Shown piece by piece: positions 1 to 8,212 of a stretch of DNA of 64,000 nucleotides. The stretch is from Parvularcula sp039818345. Its GTDB lineage: Bacteria > Pseudomonadota > Alphaproteobacteria > Caulobacterales > Parvularculaceae. Position 1 is the first letter of the stretch, and each line of letters starts with the position of its first letter. A program made the translations under genes and the position numbers. The stretch covers positions 13,562 through 77,561 of the forward strand of contig JBCBUC010000019.1 in assembly GCA_039818345.1 (NCBI GenBank), read 5' to 3'. The notes under the pieces are model-generated. The model ran no database searches. It was given only the letters and a program-made list of their open reading frames with translations, and was not told the DNA's origin.

Positions 1-425
1 TTATTTCCTTCCGTGTGCATGAGGACGAATACTGCGTCAACATCATGACCGTTCGCGAGATCCGAGGATGGTCGCCTGCGACACGCCTTCCGCATGCACC
101 TGAATTTGTGCGCGGTGTGATCAATCTCCGCGGCGCAGTCCTCCCAATCATCGACCTTGCTAACCGCTTGGGCTTTGAGATGACCGAACCTAACGAGCGT
201 CATGTGATCATCGTGGCCCAAATCGAAGGCCAACTCTTTGGATTGTTGGTGGATGCCGTATCCGACATCATGACCGTCACCCAGGATGATTTACAACCGA
301 CACCGAATATTGGTTCGGAGTCGGCAAGGGCCTTTGTTAAGAACGTCATTGCCCGTGAAGATCAAATGATCCGCTTCATCGATTTGAGCCAGGTCATGCC
401 GCAAGGCCTGGCCCAGGCCGCCTGA
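1..425 (+). CDS. cheW: CheW-like chemotaxis coupling protein (5' partial)
   Basis: CheW couples chemoreceptors to the histidine kinase CheA at the receptor array. The reading frame is already open at base 3 (I-S-F-R-V-H-E-D-E-Y), which matches the first strand of the CheW fold, so the true start lies upstream of the window and the GTG at 15 is internal. The CheW signature is clear: V-x-E-I-R-G, then RGVINLRG-V-LPIIDL, then the second SH3-like half (GLLVDAVSDI) near the end. About 140 residues are visible. cheR follows after 8 bases, so the two are in one operon with the rest of the cluster to the left. Confidence 0.93.
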   Translation, partial: ISFRVHEDEYCVNIMTVREIRGWSPATRLPHAPEFVRGVINLRGAVLPIIDLANRLGFEMTEPNERHVIIVAQIEGQLFGLLVDAVSDIMTVTQDDLQPTPNIGSESARAFVKNVIAREDQMIRFIDLSQVMPQGLAQAA

Positions 426-433
426 GACGATTT

Positions 434-1291
434 ATGAGCAGCACCCCCAAACCCCGCGGCCTCGAGTTCGAGTACGGCGCGTCCGATTTTTCCCAGATCA
501 AGGGAATGATCTATGACGATGCTGGGATCTTTCTTCCGGATACGAAGATGAACCTCGTGTACTCTCGGCTTGCACGGCGCCTTCGTGTTCTCAAGATGAA
601 GAGGTTTAGCGACTATATCGCTTACGTTGCGGGGAAGGACGGGCGAGAGGAGCGGGGGCATCTGCTCTCAGCACTGACGACCAACCTTACACATTTTTTC
701 AGAGAGCCGCATCACTTCGAGACGATCAAAAAAGATATTGCGAAAGAAGCGCTTGCGAAAACAGCGCGGGGTGGAAAATACCGCATTTGGTCAGCAGGCT
801 GTTCGTCGGGGGAAGAGCCGTATTCGCTTGCGATCGCGCTGTTAGACGCAGCGCCAGAACTTGCCAAACGCGATGTCAAAGTCCTGGGAACAGATATCGA
901 TCCGGTGGTGGTCAACCGTGCGACGACTGGTCTTTACGACCGTGAGGTGGTTGATCCTGTGGAGCCGCGACTGCGTGAACTCTACTTCCAATCGGGGTGG
1001 GGTCCGAACGCAGATCGTTTTTGCGTTGGCGACGAAGTTCGCGCCATGGTCGATTTTCAACTGCTCAACCTGATGGGGCCATGGCCGATTCGCGAAAGCA
1101 TCGACGTTGTGATGTGCCGCAACGTGGTGATCTATTTTGATGACGCGACGAAAGCCGTTCTGTGGCAGCGGTTTTCGGAAGCATTGGATCCCGGCGGTTG
1201 GCTCTTTATCGGACATTCTGAGCGGATCACAGGACACGCCAAAGAACGGTTCGAATCGTCAGGGCTCACCACTTATCGGCGAGTTCGGTAA
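434..1291 (+). CDS. cheR: CheR protein-glutamate O-methyltransferase
   Basis: Methylates glutamates on chemoreceptors using S-adenosylmethionine, for adaptation in chemotaxis. The 285-residue product has the usual CheR length: an N-terminal helical CheR domain (about 15-75, with the fold-typical SRLARRLR stretch) and a C-terminal SAM-binding domain starting at YRIWSAGCSSGEEPYS (about 115-130). The VVMCRNVVIYFD motif near residue 230 is characteristic of the family. It starts with ATG 8 bases after cheW. A CheB methylesterase, which often follows cheR, is not the next gene here. Confidence 0.95.
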   Translation: MSSTPKPRGLEFEYGASDFSQIKGMIYDDAGIFLPDTKMNLVYSRLARRLRVLKMKRFSDYIAYVAGKDGREERGHLLSALTTNLTHFFREPHHFETIKKDIAKEALAKTARGGKYRIWSAGCSSGEEPYSLAIALLDAAPELAKRDVKVLGTDIDPVVVNRATTGLYDREVVDPVEPRLRELYFQSGWGPNADRFCVGDEVRAMVDFQLLNLMGPWPIRESIDVVMCRNVVIYFDDATKAVLWQRFSEALDPGGWLFIGHSERITGHAKERFESSGLTTYRRVR

Positions 1292-1388
1292 TGGCCCGTT
1301 TCTTATGTTCGGGTAGGAATAATTAAGCCATCTTTGATAGGCGAGACTGCAGCGGTGGAAAATCGCTCGCTTGAGGGAACATACAGCG

Positions 1389-1799
1389 ATGTCAGTGTTT
1401 AAGGTTTTGAAGGTCGTGGTGGTCGACGATATGTCGATTAGCCGTGGGCTGATTGGCCAAACGCTTGAGCAAATCGGTGTGACCAATGTTCGCTATGCTG
1501 AGGATGGCAAAGAAGCGCTCAAACTAATGAAAGAAGATGTCGCCCATCTCGTTATCAGTGACTACAACATGCCAAAAATGAGCGGCCTCGAGCTTCTCGC
1601 TGCGCTACGCGGCAATGCCAAAACCGCGAAGGTCGGGTTCATCTTGATCACTGGTAAGGCGACACGTCCGATCCTTGAGGAGGGCGTTCGTCTTAAAATG
1701 AACAACTACCTTCTCAAGCCGTTTGAGCCTGATCAATTGATCGACGTTGTTAAGCAGGTGTTTGCAAAAAAAGCAGCGCCCGCGAAGAAGGCAAGCTAA
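1389..1799 (+). CDS. CheY-like single-domain response regulator
   Basis: A 136-residue receiver domain with no output domain. The conserved set is intact: acidic pair D13-D14, phosphoacceptor D58 in ISDYNMP, T88 and K110, close to the classical CheY numbering 57/87/109. It probably carries the signal from the chemotaxis kinase to the flagellar motor or acts as a phosphate sink. I chose the ATG at 1389; an in-frame TTG at 1371 would add six residues that the family lacks. The tail is Lys/Ala rich. It follows cheR after 97 bases, where a TTAA-N7-TTGA sequence (1323-1337) resembles a CtrA half-site pair with one mismatch. Confidence 0.93.
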   Translation: MSVFKVLKVVVVDDMSISRGLIGQTLEQIGVTNVRYAEDGKEALKLMKEDVAHLVISDYNMPKMSGLELLAALRGNAKTAKVGFILITGKATRPILEEGVRLKMNNYLLKPFEPDQLIDVVKQVFAKKAAPAKKAS

Positions 1800-1836
1800 A
1801 ATTCCGTATAAGTGGAATATTGCGTAGGCTCTGTAG

Positions 1837-2913
1837 TCAGCGCCATCGCCCGCTGTCATGCGCCGGGTGCGCTTCGAGCTCTTTTTTCAACAAAGCCATG
1901 AGATCAGCGGCTGGCATAGGCCTGATGAGGGACACGCCTTGTCCCGCCCATTGGGCGCCGAAACCTGGCTCGCCCGCCTCCTTTGCCGCGGCGTTGAGGG
2001 CTTTTCCCGCATCATAAGCGATAGGATAGTCCGGGGTCGGCGGTAACTCGGTTTGGGCCAGCGCCGTGAAGCGATTGACCAGGCAGCGGGCGGGGCGACC
2101 TGAAATGATCGATGTCATCACCGTTGCCGGGGTCTCATTAGCAGTGAGCGCCGCGCGGTAGCCATCGTCAGCGCTCGTCTCGGGGCAGGTCACGAAGGCG
2201 GTGCCGAGCTGAGCTGCCGCTGCGCCGAGTTCGAGCACGGCCCTCATCCCTGCACCGTCCATGATCCCGCCAGCGGCAATGACGGGCAGCGACGATTTCG
2301 CCGCCAAGAGACGCGTGAGGGCAAGTGTCCCCAGTTTTTCATCCTCTGCAGACAGATCAAACATCCCCCGATGGCCGCCAGCCTCATAGCCTTGTGCGAC
2401 CAGCCCATCGATGCCGGCCTCTTCTGCAAGACGCGCTTCGGCGAGGTTGGTCGCCGTTGCAATGAGGAGGCATCCCGCTTTTTTGAGGGCGTCGATTTTG
2501 GCTTGCGCGGGGAGACCGAAATGAAAGCTCACCACCTTGGGGGCTTCATCAATCAGTGCAGCGAGCATGTCATCATCTTGGTCGAAACCCCGATAGATGG
2601 TGCGTAAGTGCTCGGGCGGTTGAGCATCAAATGCCTGAAATTGAGGCTTCAGCGCATCAAGCCAAGTCGCTTCTCGGGTCGGATTTGCTCGTGGTTCGGG
2701 GTGCACGAACACGTTCACTTGGAACGCCCGGCTCGTCAGTGCACGGGTTTCGGCAATCATCTGGCGCGCGCGGTGAGCGTTGACGGCGCCCACCGCAAGG
2801 GAACCAAGACCACCTGCGTTCGACACGGCTGCCGCCAGGGCTGGTGTTGAGACGCCAGCCATTGGGGCTTGGATGATGGGGACGTCCAGTCCGATCTTTC
2901 TTAGAAAAGTCAT
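1837..2913 (-). CDS. nitronate monooxygenase (2-nitropropane dioxygenase family)
   Basis: FMN-dependent TIM-barrel enzyme that oxidises alkyl nitronates such as propionate-3-nitronate. The 358-residue product begins with the family start (IIQAPMAG, residues 14-21), carries GLVAQGYEAGGHRG near 170-185 with the catalytic-type His, and PVIAAGGI near 210 for phosphate binding of FMN. The gene is transcribed toward the cheY-like gene (convergent, 37-base gap) and away from dgt. The exact physiological substrate cannot be told from sequence. Confidence 0.92.
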   Translation of the reverse strand: MTFLRKIGLDVPIIQAPMAGVSTPALAAAVSNAGGLGSLAVGAVNAHRARQMIAETRALTSRAFQVNVFVHPEPRANPTREATWLDALKPQFQAFDAQPPEHLRTIYRGFDQDDDMLAALIDEAPKVVSFHFGLPAQAKIDALKKAGCLLIATATNLAEARLAEEAGIDGLVAQGYEAGGHRGMFDLSAEDEKLGTLALTRLLAAKSSLPVIAAGGIMDGAGMRAVLELGAAAAQLGTAFVTCPETSADDGYRAALTANETPATVMTSIISGRPARCLVNRFTALAQTELPPTPDYPIAYDAGKALNAAAKEAGEPGFGAQWAGQGVSLIRPMPAADLMALLKKELEAHPAHDSGRWR

Positions 2914-3103
2914 GCTGATGGATCAAAACTAATGGTCTTTGGGATGACGCAGCGGATACCATGCATGGAAAACGCTGGCGAGCACCCTTTCAAAGCGAGT
3001 GCGCTCTTTGCGTTTGGTGCGTTCGCCGTCGCCCCTCGACGAACGCCCCGGAATCGTTGCGCATGACAGCGTCGCCTTTGGTCTTGGGCGAGGAGCTTTT
3101 GCC

Positions 3104-4297
3104 ATGCCCATTCCTTTTCCTGCGCCGCTCGCCGTCTTCGCCGCCCGGGCCCATGAAACCCGTGGGCGACTGCATGAGGAACGGGAAAGCGAGACCCGGA
3201 CACCGTTCCAGCGTGACCGCGATCGCATTCTGCACACCGTCGCGTTCAGGCGCCTCAAGCACAAAACCCAGGTTTTTGTCTTTCACGAAGGCGACCATTA
3301 CCGCACACGCCTCACCCACAGCCTAGAGGTGAGCCAGATTGCTCGCGCGTTGGCGCGGCGGCTGATGCTCGATGAAGACTTGGCTGAAGTCGTGGCGCTG
3401 TCCCACGACCTTGGCCATCCGCCCTTTGGTCATACTGGTGAGGATGTGCTCGAAGAGCTGATGGAGGGCGCGGGCGGCTTCGATCATAATGCGCAAACCC
3501 TCCGCCTTCTGACAAAGCTCGAGCGGCAGCACGGTGCCTATTTGGGGCTCAACCTGACCTGGGAGACGTTAGAAGGAGCGGTGAAGCATAATGGGCCTCT
3601 GGTCGGTGACTATCGTGTCAAAGACAAGCCGCTCCCGGTCGCGATCCAGGAATATGCCGAACGCCAGGACTTGTGGCTCCACACGTTCCCAAGCCTCGAG
3701 GCCCAGCTTGCAGCCCTGGCGGATGACATCGCCTACAACAACCATGATGCCGATGATGGTTTGAGGGCCAATCTTTTTTCCTTTGATGAGGCCACCGACG
3801 TGCCGCTCATCGGACCGGCCTTGTTTGCGGCGCGCAAAGCGTGGCCGGATGAACCGCGGGAGGTCCAGATTGCTGAAGCGGTGAGCGGTCTCATCGGAAA
3901 AATGGCGGCGGACGTTTTTACAGAGACATCGTCGAGGCTCGCTGATCTGGCGCCTAACGAATGCGACGCCATACGCTATCACACCGAGCCAGTGGCAGCC
4001 TTCTCTTCTGACCTTGATCAAGACCTTAAAGTTCTGAGAGCTTTTCTTTTTGAGCGCATGTACAGGCACCACCGGATCACGGAAGTCAGAAGCGCCGCGA
4101 AGCGTGTCGTGCGTAATCTCTTTGATCTCTTCTACGAAGAGCCGGGCGTGTTACCGCCTGCTTGGTACGCGCGTCAGGAAGGCGAATCGCTCGATAAGCG
4201 TAAGCGCGTAATCTGCGATTATATTGCCGGAATGACGGACCGATTTGCGATCCATGAGCATCGACGCTTGTTCGATCTCTCAAGAAGTTTCTTGTGA
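3104..4297 (+). CDS. dgt: deoxyguanosinetriphosphate triphosphohydrolase-like protein
   Basis: HD-domain enzyme of the dGTPase type 2 family that cleaves dNTPs to nucleoside and triphosphate. The HD metal ligands are visible: the first His in RLTHSLEV, and HDLGHPPFGHTGE for the HD pair and following His. The ATG at 3104 is preceded by AGGAG at 3091-3095, so I prefer it over an upstream GTG-type start at 2999 whose extension is Arg/Ser-rich and unlike the family; this gives 397 residues, the usual size. The next gene is the SPOR protein; in many alphaproteobacteria argS sits between them but is absent here. Confidence 0.93.
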   Translation: MPIPFPAPLAVFAARAHETRGRLHEERESETRTPFQRDRDRILHTVAFRRLKHKTQVFVFHEGDHYRTRLTHSLEVSQIARALARRLMLDEDLAEVVALSHDLGHPPFGHTGEDVLEELMEGAGGFDHNAQTLRLLTKLERQHGAYLGLNLTWETLEGAVKHNGPLVGDYRVKDKPLPVAIQEYAERQDLWLHTFPSLEAQLAALADDIAYNNHDADDGLRANLFSFDEATDVPLIGPALFAARKAWPDEPREVQIAEAVSGLIGKMAADVFTETSSRLADLAPNECDAIRYHTEPVAAFSSDLDQDLKVLRAFLFERMYRHHRITEVRSAAKRVVRNLFDLFYEEPGVLPPAWYARQEGESLDKRKRVICDYIAGMTDRFAIHEHRRLFDLSRSFL

Positions 4298-4300
4298 TGG

Positions 4301-4317
4301 TTAACAACGTCTTTACC
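4301..4317 (+). promoter_or_regulatory. possible CtrA-like half-site pair upstream of SPOR gene
   Basis: The sequence TTAA, seven bases, TTTA at 4301-4315 differs from the CtrA consensus TTAA-N7-TTAA by one base and lies about 50 bases before the SPOR-protein start. A second TTAA pair with only a 5-base spacer follows near 4335-4350. One mismatch is common by chance, so this is a weak call. Confidence 0.2.
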
Positions 4318-4365
4318 GTTTCTAGGCGAAATCGTTAACGATCTTAAGAAAAGGACGACGCGTCC

Positions 4366-5169
4366 ATGTCGACAACGGTGGCTAGCGTGAACGATATCTT
4401 GAAAGAAGACGAGGGCGGCCTTTCGGGCTTCACGATCCTTGCGATCCTCGCGACCTTGCTGATGGTCTTCATCTTGGTTGTCTACTACGCCTATAGGCAG
4501 GGCGTGGCGCGGGCGAGTTCCTTTAGTGAGGAAATTCCCGTGGTCGCAGCCGATCCTCAGCCGATCGCGGAAGATGTGCCGCTCGATGTGGGCAAGAACG
4601 AGCGGCAAGAGGTTTATGACCGCGTGTCAGGCGCGCTTCCGACGCGAACGGTGACGCTCGAAGACCCAAGTAGTGATGCGATGAACGGGTATGGCAGTGC
4701 CCCGGCTAAGCTGTCACCGACAACGACGCTTCCTGCACCGCAGCCTCAACGGAACGACCCAGCGGTCTCGGCCCTGACCACAGCTGCTCGGGACACAGAT
4801 CGTTTGGCCGGTGCTGCGCCAAGCCGTGCGCCCACCCGAACCATCCCCGCGCCGTCGACCAAGCCGCGTGACATCCCCGTGCGGGCCTCAAGTCCCACCG
4901 CCACACCAACGACAGCGATCAGTGGTAGCCATGTCGTTCAGGTCGGCGCGTTTGATAGCAACGCGACAGCACTCAGCTATTTCGAGGGATTATCAGACCG
5001 CCTTGGTACGTTTGTCAGCTCGAAGCAGCCAGATATTCAGCGGGCTGACGTCAACGGGCGGACTTACTATCGCCTGCGAATTGGTCCGTTCTCCTCAAAA
5101 GACGCAGCATCGCAATACTGCTCCACCTTGAAAGCACGTTCGCAGGATTGCTTGGTTCGAGGGGTTTAG
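4366..5169 (+). CDS. SPOR domain-containing membrane protein
   Basis: The 267-residue protein has a short cytoplasmic start, one transmembrane helix at about residues 20-42 (FTILAILATLLMVFILVVYY), a Pro/Ala/Thr-rich periplasmic linker of about 140 residues, and a C-terminal SPOR domain (about 188-267, starting at SHVVQVGAFDSNATA) of the kind that binds denuded glycan strands at the division septum. It resembles the SPOR protein that usually sits between argS and nagZ upstream of scpA in alphaproteobacteria; neither flanking gene is present here. Confidence 0.88.
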   Translation: MSTTVASVNDILKEDEGGLSGFTILAILATLLMVFILVVYYAYRQGVARASSFSEEIPVVAADPQPIAEDVPLDVGKNERQEVYDRVSGALPTRTVTLEDPSSDAMNGYGSAPAKLSPTTTLPAPQPQRNDPAVSALTTAARDTDRLAGAAPSRAPTRTIPAPSTKPRDIPVRASSPTATPTTAISGSHVVQVGAFDSNATALSYFEGLSDRLGTFVSSKQPDIQRADVNGRTYYRLRIGPFSSKDAASQYCSTLKARSQDCLVRGV

Positions 5170-5229
5170 TCGGGACGACGTTTCGACTCGCCTTAAGGTC
5201 CTAATCAGGTTCAGAAAGGGTTTTGCCGG

Positions 5230-6012
5230 TTGTTTGACGATCACGTGCCCGAATTTGAGGACAATTCCTTCGGTCCCGACGCGGATCCGTCCCAAACCCT
5301 TATCCTGCGTTTGGATGGGTATGAAGGTCCGCTCGACGTTTTGCTCGACCTTGCACATCGGCAAAAGGTAGATCTGCGAGAGATTTCTGTTCTCGCACTG
5401 GTCGAGCAGTACCTTCATTTTGTGGATGAGGCCCGCAGTCGAAACCTTCAGCTCGCGGCTGATTATCTGGTGATGGCGAGTTGGCTGACCTACCTCAAAA
5501 CGCGCCTCCTTCTTCCAAAGCAAGATGACGATGAAGAAGAGCTATCGGGCGAGGAGATAGCCGCACTCCTTGCTCGGCGCCTCCAGCGTCTCGATGCGAT
5601 GCGAAAAGCAGCGCAGCAGCTCACGGAGCGGGCGATGCTTGGCCGCGATGTTTTTGTTCGTGGGGTGAGGGGCACCGAAACCCGCCGCACGACCCACACG
5701 GCCGCGGAGCTTTATGATCTGCTGCAAGCTTACTCTCGCCAACGATTGCGCGCAGCGCCGCCCGAGAAACGGCACGAGCCCGTGCCTGTCTTTGCTATTG
5801 AAGATGCGCGGGAGGAGCTTCGCGCTGAATTGCTTGCTAATCGCCAATGGTTTGCGATCCAGAACCTGTATGTGAAGCGCGAGACGAATGCGCCCCGTGG
5901 TTCTGTTGTGGCCTCGACGTTTTGCGCAGCGCTCGAAACCGCGCGCGACGGTGCCGCGGCGATCAAGCAAGACGATGCGTTCAACGAGATCTATGTGAAG
6001 GGTGTGCAGTGA
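5230..6012 (+). CDS. scpA: segregation and condensation protein A
   Basis: ScpA is the kleisin subunit that bridges the heads of the SMC dimer during chromosome condensation. The 260-residue product has the family opening LRLDGYEGPLDVLLDLAHRQKVDLREISVLALVEQYL split over residues 28-65, an acidic central stretch (DDDEEELSGEE), and the C-terminal winged-helix part. Start taken as TTG at 5230 with AAAGG about 10 bases upstream; GTG at 5245 is an alternative. The stop overlaps the scpB start by four bases (GTGA), so the two are translationally coupled, as is normal for a complex. Confidence 0.93.
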   Translation: MFDDHVPEFEDNSFGPDADPSQTLILRLDGYEGPLDVLLDLAHRQKVDLREISVLALVEQYLHFVDEARSRNLQLAADYLVMASWLTYLKTRLLLPKQDDDEEELSGEEIAALLARRLQRLDAMRKAAQQLTERAMLGRDVFVRGVRGTETRRTTHTAAELYDLLQAYSRQRLRAAPPEKRHEPVPVFAIEDAREELRAELLANRQWFAIQNLYVKRETNAPRGSVVASTFCAALETARDGAAAIKQDDAFNEIYVKGVQ

Positions 6013-6671
6013 CCGACCTCAGTGATCTGACCGAGATGGCCGATGAAGGTGTAATCGAAGCTGAACGCATGCGCCGGATCGAAGCGTTGCTCTTTGCCTC
6101 TCCGGAGCCTTTGAGCGAAATCGTCATTGCGGACCGTGTGCCGGGTGGCCCCGTCAAACCGCTCCTTGAGGAGCTTCAAACCCTTTACGACAGCCGAGGG
6201 ATCAACCTGAGGCGCGTTGCGGGAAAGTGGCAGTTTGTGACGGCGCCCGACTGCGCGTCGGTGCTGGTGATTGAGCAAGAAACGACGCGGAAGCTCAGCC
6301 GGCCGGCGCTCGAGACGCTCGCTATCATTGCCTACCACCAGCCATGCAGCCGTGCTGAAATTGAGGAAGTGCGCGGGGTTTCAGTCTCCAAGGGCTCGCT
6401 CGATCAGTTGATCCGGCTGGGTTGGGTCAAGCAACGCGGGCGCCGTGAGGCGCCTGGTCGTCCGCTTCTTTACGGAACGACGGCGGTCTTTCTTGAACAC
6501 TTTGATCTTGAGAGTATTGGTGATCTTCCTGGTCTTCAGGACTTGAAAGCTCAAGGTCTTCTCGATGGTCAATTGCCGCCTGGGTTCAACGTGCCTCGCC
6601 CCCTCAGCGATCATAGCGACGTTGATGAGGACGACGAGGATGTTGAGATCATTGACGATGACGAATTCTAA
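6009..6671 (+). CDS. scpB: segregation and condensation protein B
   Basis: Partner of ScpA in the SMC complex. The frame is open from 5847, but the GTG at 6009 overlapping the scpA stop is the natural start and yields 220 residues. Family hallmarks are IEALLFASPEPLS near the N-terminus, and RPALETLAIIAYHQPCSRAEIEEVRGV (two motifs) for the second winged-helix domain, followed by LIRLGWVKQRGRREAPGRPLLYGTT-type strands. The C-terminal 20 residues are nearly all Asp/Glu, an acidic tail common in alphaproteobacterial ScpB. Confidence 0.94.
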   Translation: MTDLSDLTEMADEGVIEAERMRRIEALLFASPEPLSEIVIADRVPGGPVKPLLEELQTLYDSRGINLRRVAGKWQFVTAPDCASVLVIEQETTRKLSRPALETLAIIAYHQPCSRAEIEEVRGVSVSKGSLDQLIRLGWVKQRGRREAPGRPLLYGTTAVFLEHFDLESIGDLPGLQDLKAQGLLDGQLPPGFNVPRPLSDHSDVDEDDEDVEIIDDDEF

Positions 6672-6736
6672 CGGCTTGCAGTCTGGGCGTTCCGGCCTCA
6701 GTTGAGAAAGACACATTCGGCCCCGCTGGAGAAATC

Positions 6737-6988
6737 ATGGTTCCTGGTTGGCAACAACTGCTGCTCGTCCTTGTTATTGTTCTTGTGCTCTTTGGAGGTC
6801 GGGGACGTATTTCGTCGATCATGACGGACATGGCGAAGGGAATTCGCTCGTTTCGCAAAGGTCTCAACGAAGACGACGAGACGTCGAACGACGGTGCAGC
6901 AACCAGCTCCAGCCTTAAGCATGAGCCAGGAACACCAGTTGATGGCACGCCCTTGAGCGAAGCCACGGACGCAGCGAAAAAAGAATGA
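6737..6988 (+). CDS. tatA: Sec-independent protein translocase subunit TatA
   Basis: Pore-forming small subunit of the twin-arginine export system. The 83-residue product has one N-terminal membrane helix (QQLLLVLVIVLVLFGG, about 6-21), a hinge, an amphipathic helix (MTDMAKGIRSFRKGL, about 29-43) and a hydrophilic tail. The helix-hinge-amphipathic helix pattern with the invariant F-G motif supports TatA rather than TatB. Stop overlaps the tatB start by four bases. Confidence 0.93.
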   Translation: MVPGWQQLLLVLVIVLVLFGGRGRISSIMTDMAKGIRSFRKGLNEDDETSNDGAATSSSLKHEPGTPVDGTPLSEATDAAKKE

Positions 6989-7362
6989 GTTTGGTCCCGC
7001 AGCTCGGCCTGCCGGAGATCTTGGTCCTTTCGGTGTTGGCGCTTCTGGTCATCGGACCGAAAGATTTACCGCGTTTTCTCAACAGTGCTGGCAAAATGGT
7101 CGGGAAGGCCCGTCGCCTTGCCGATGAATTCCGTCAGGGCATCACACAAATGGCCCGAGAAGCGGAAATGGAAGACATGCGCCGCGAGATCGAAAACTTG
7201 AAGAAATCAAGCGGTGCCGACGAGATGAGCAGTGCCATGCGCGATATTGAGAAAGCGGCCAACGCGCCCGCGGCGTCATCCCCTGCCGCCGCTGATAATG
7301 CGCCTGTGACCGAAGTGCCGCCGTCACCTGCGTCCACTGACACAAGGCCCTCTGATGGCTGA
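6985..7362 (+). CDS. tatB: Sec-independent protein translocase subunit TatB
   Basis: TatB forms the substrate-binding complex with TatC. The 125-residue product opens with the TatB pattern LGLPEILVLSVLALLVIGPKDLP (Glu in the membrane helix and G-P-K-x-L-P at its end), followed by a long amphipathic helix (residues about 28-75) and an Ala/Pro-rich tail. It overlaps tatA by four bases and tatC by eight, so all three are tightly coupled. Confidence 0.94.
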   Translation: MSLVPQLGLPEILVLSVLALLVIGPKDLPRFLNSAGKMVGKARRLADEFRQGITQMAREAEMEDMRREIENLKKSSGADEMSSAMRDIEKAANAPAASSPAAADNAPVTEVPPSPASTDTRPSDG

Positions 7363-8176
7363 GGGTCTGCCGCAGCCTGATCTCATCGACGACGATGGCG
7401 AAAGTGCCATTGAGGATTCGCGCGCGCCGTTGCTCACTCACTTGCTTGAGTTGCGGAACCGGCTCGTCGTGATCGTCAGCGCGCTGGCGATCGGATTTGT
7501 TCTTTGTTTTATCGTCAGTGCACCCCTCTATAATTTTCTGACCCTTCCCTACGTGCAAGTGATTGAGAGGGTCAGCGGCGAGGGTGCAGTCCTTAATTAC
7601 TTCCCGTTGGAACTCTTTTTTGCGCAAGTGAAGCTGAGCTTTTTTGCCGCCCTGATGGCAACGTTTCCGATTACAGCTTGGCAGCTCTATGCCTTTGTTG
7701 CGCCGGGCCTTTATAAGTCCGAACAGCGAGCAATCTTGCCCTTTTTGATCGCTATTCCGTTCCTTTTTGGGGCCGGCATTGCGCTTGTTCATCAGCTCAT
7801 CTTGCCGTTGGTGATGGATTTTGCCCTCGGCGTCGAAAGCCGAGCTGAAGCGTCTGCATCCGCGACCTACACCTTGTTCGTGAAGGTGGGGGACTACCTC
7901 AACCTCGCTTTGGCGCTGATGCTCGGGTTTGGTTTTGCTTTTCAGCTGCCGGTCATTCTCAACCTGTTGGCGCGGGCTGGTCTGGTGACGGCCGACTGGC
8001 TCGCGAAAAATCGTCGCTATGCCATTGTGCTGATTTTTCTGGTGGCGGCTTTTTTGACGCCCCCGGACCCAATGAGCCAGATCGCGCTCGGTCTGACGAT
8101 CATGATCCTCTATGAGGTCTCTATTTTATCGGTGCGTTGGACGCAAAAAAAAGCGGAGAACTCGTCTCCGCTTTAA
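7355..8176 (+). CDS. tatC: Sec-independent protein translocase subunit TatC
   Basis: Multispanning receptor for twin-arginine signal peptides. The 273-residue product has the diagnostic cytoplasmic N-terminal motif LLTHLLELRNRLV, followed by six predicted membrane helices, with the F-x-P-x-L/Y-type periplasmic loop after YKSEQRA and the PVILNLLARAGLV stretch before the last helices. Its final codons form one arm of an intrinsic terminator that serves the opposite strand. In many relatives serS follows; here the neighbour is a convergent MucR-type gene. Confidence 0.95.
   Translation: MAEGLPQPDLIDDDGESAIEDSRAPLLTHLLELRNRLVVIVSALAIGFVLCFIVSAPLYNFLTLPYVQVIERVSGEGAVLNYFPLELFFAQVKLSFFAALMATFPITAWQLYAFVAPGLYKSEQRAILPFLIAIPFLFGAGIALVHQLILPLVMDFALGVESRAEASASATYTLFVKVGDYLNLALALMLGFGFAFQLPVILNLLARAGLVTADWLAKNRRYAIVLIFLVAAFLTPPDPMSQIALGLTIMILYEVSILSVRWTQKKAENSSPL
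8142..8174 (-). terminator. intrinsic terminator of the mucR-like gene, inside tatC 3' end
   Basis: A perfect 10-bp stem (8150-8159 pairs with 8165-8174) with a 5-base loop. Read on the minus strand, the stem is followed by an unbroken run of T (the A run at 8145-8152 on the plus strand), as in a standard rho-independent terminator. On the plus strand there is no T run, so it mainly ends transcription from the mucR-like gene. Its sequence doubles as the last codons and stop of tatC. Confidence 0.75.
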
Positions 8177-8212
8177 AAAGCTTGCTGCACCTGCGGCATG
8201 AAAGCTTAAGTG

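Noticed and set aside
2929..3110. Basic small protein on the minus strand (starting near 3110, rich in Lys/Arg) upstream of dgt
   Set aside because: Two minus-strand frames look similar here, neither has homology I recognise, and both overlap the dgt start. A real small basic gene is not excluded but cannot be supported.
8165..8180. Plus-strand terminator for tatC
   Set aside because: The stem is there but no T run follows on the plus strand; the T run is only on the minus strand.
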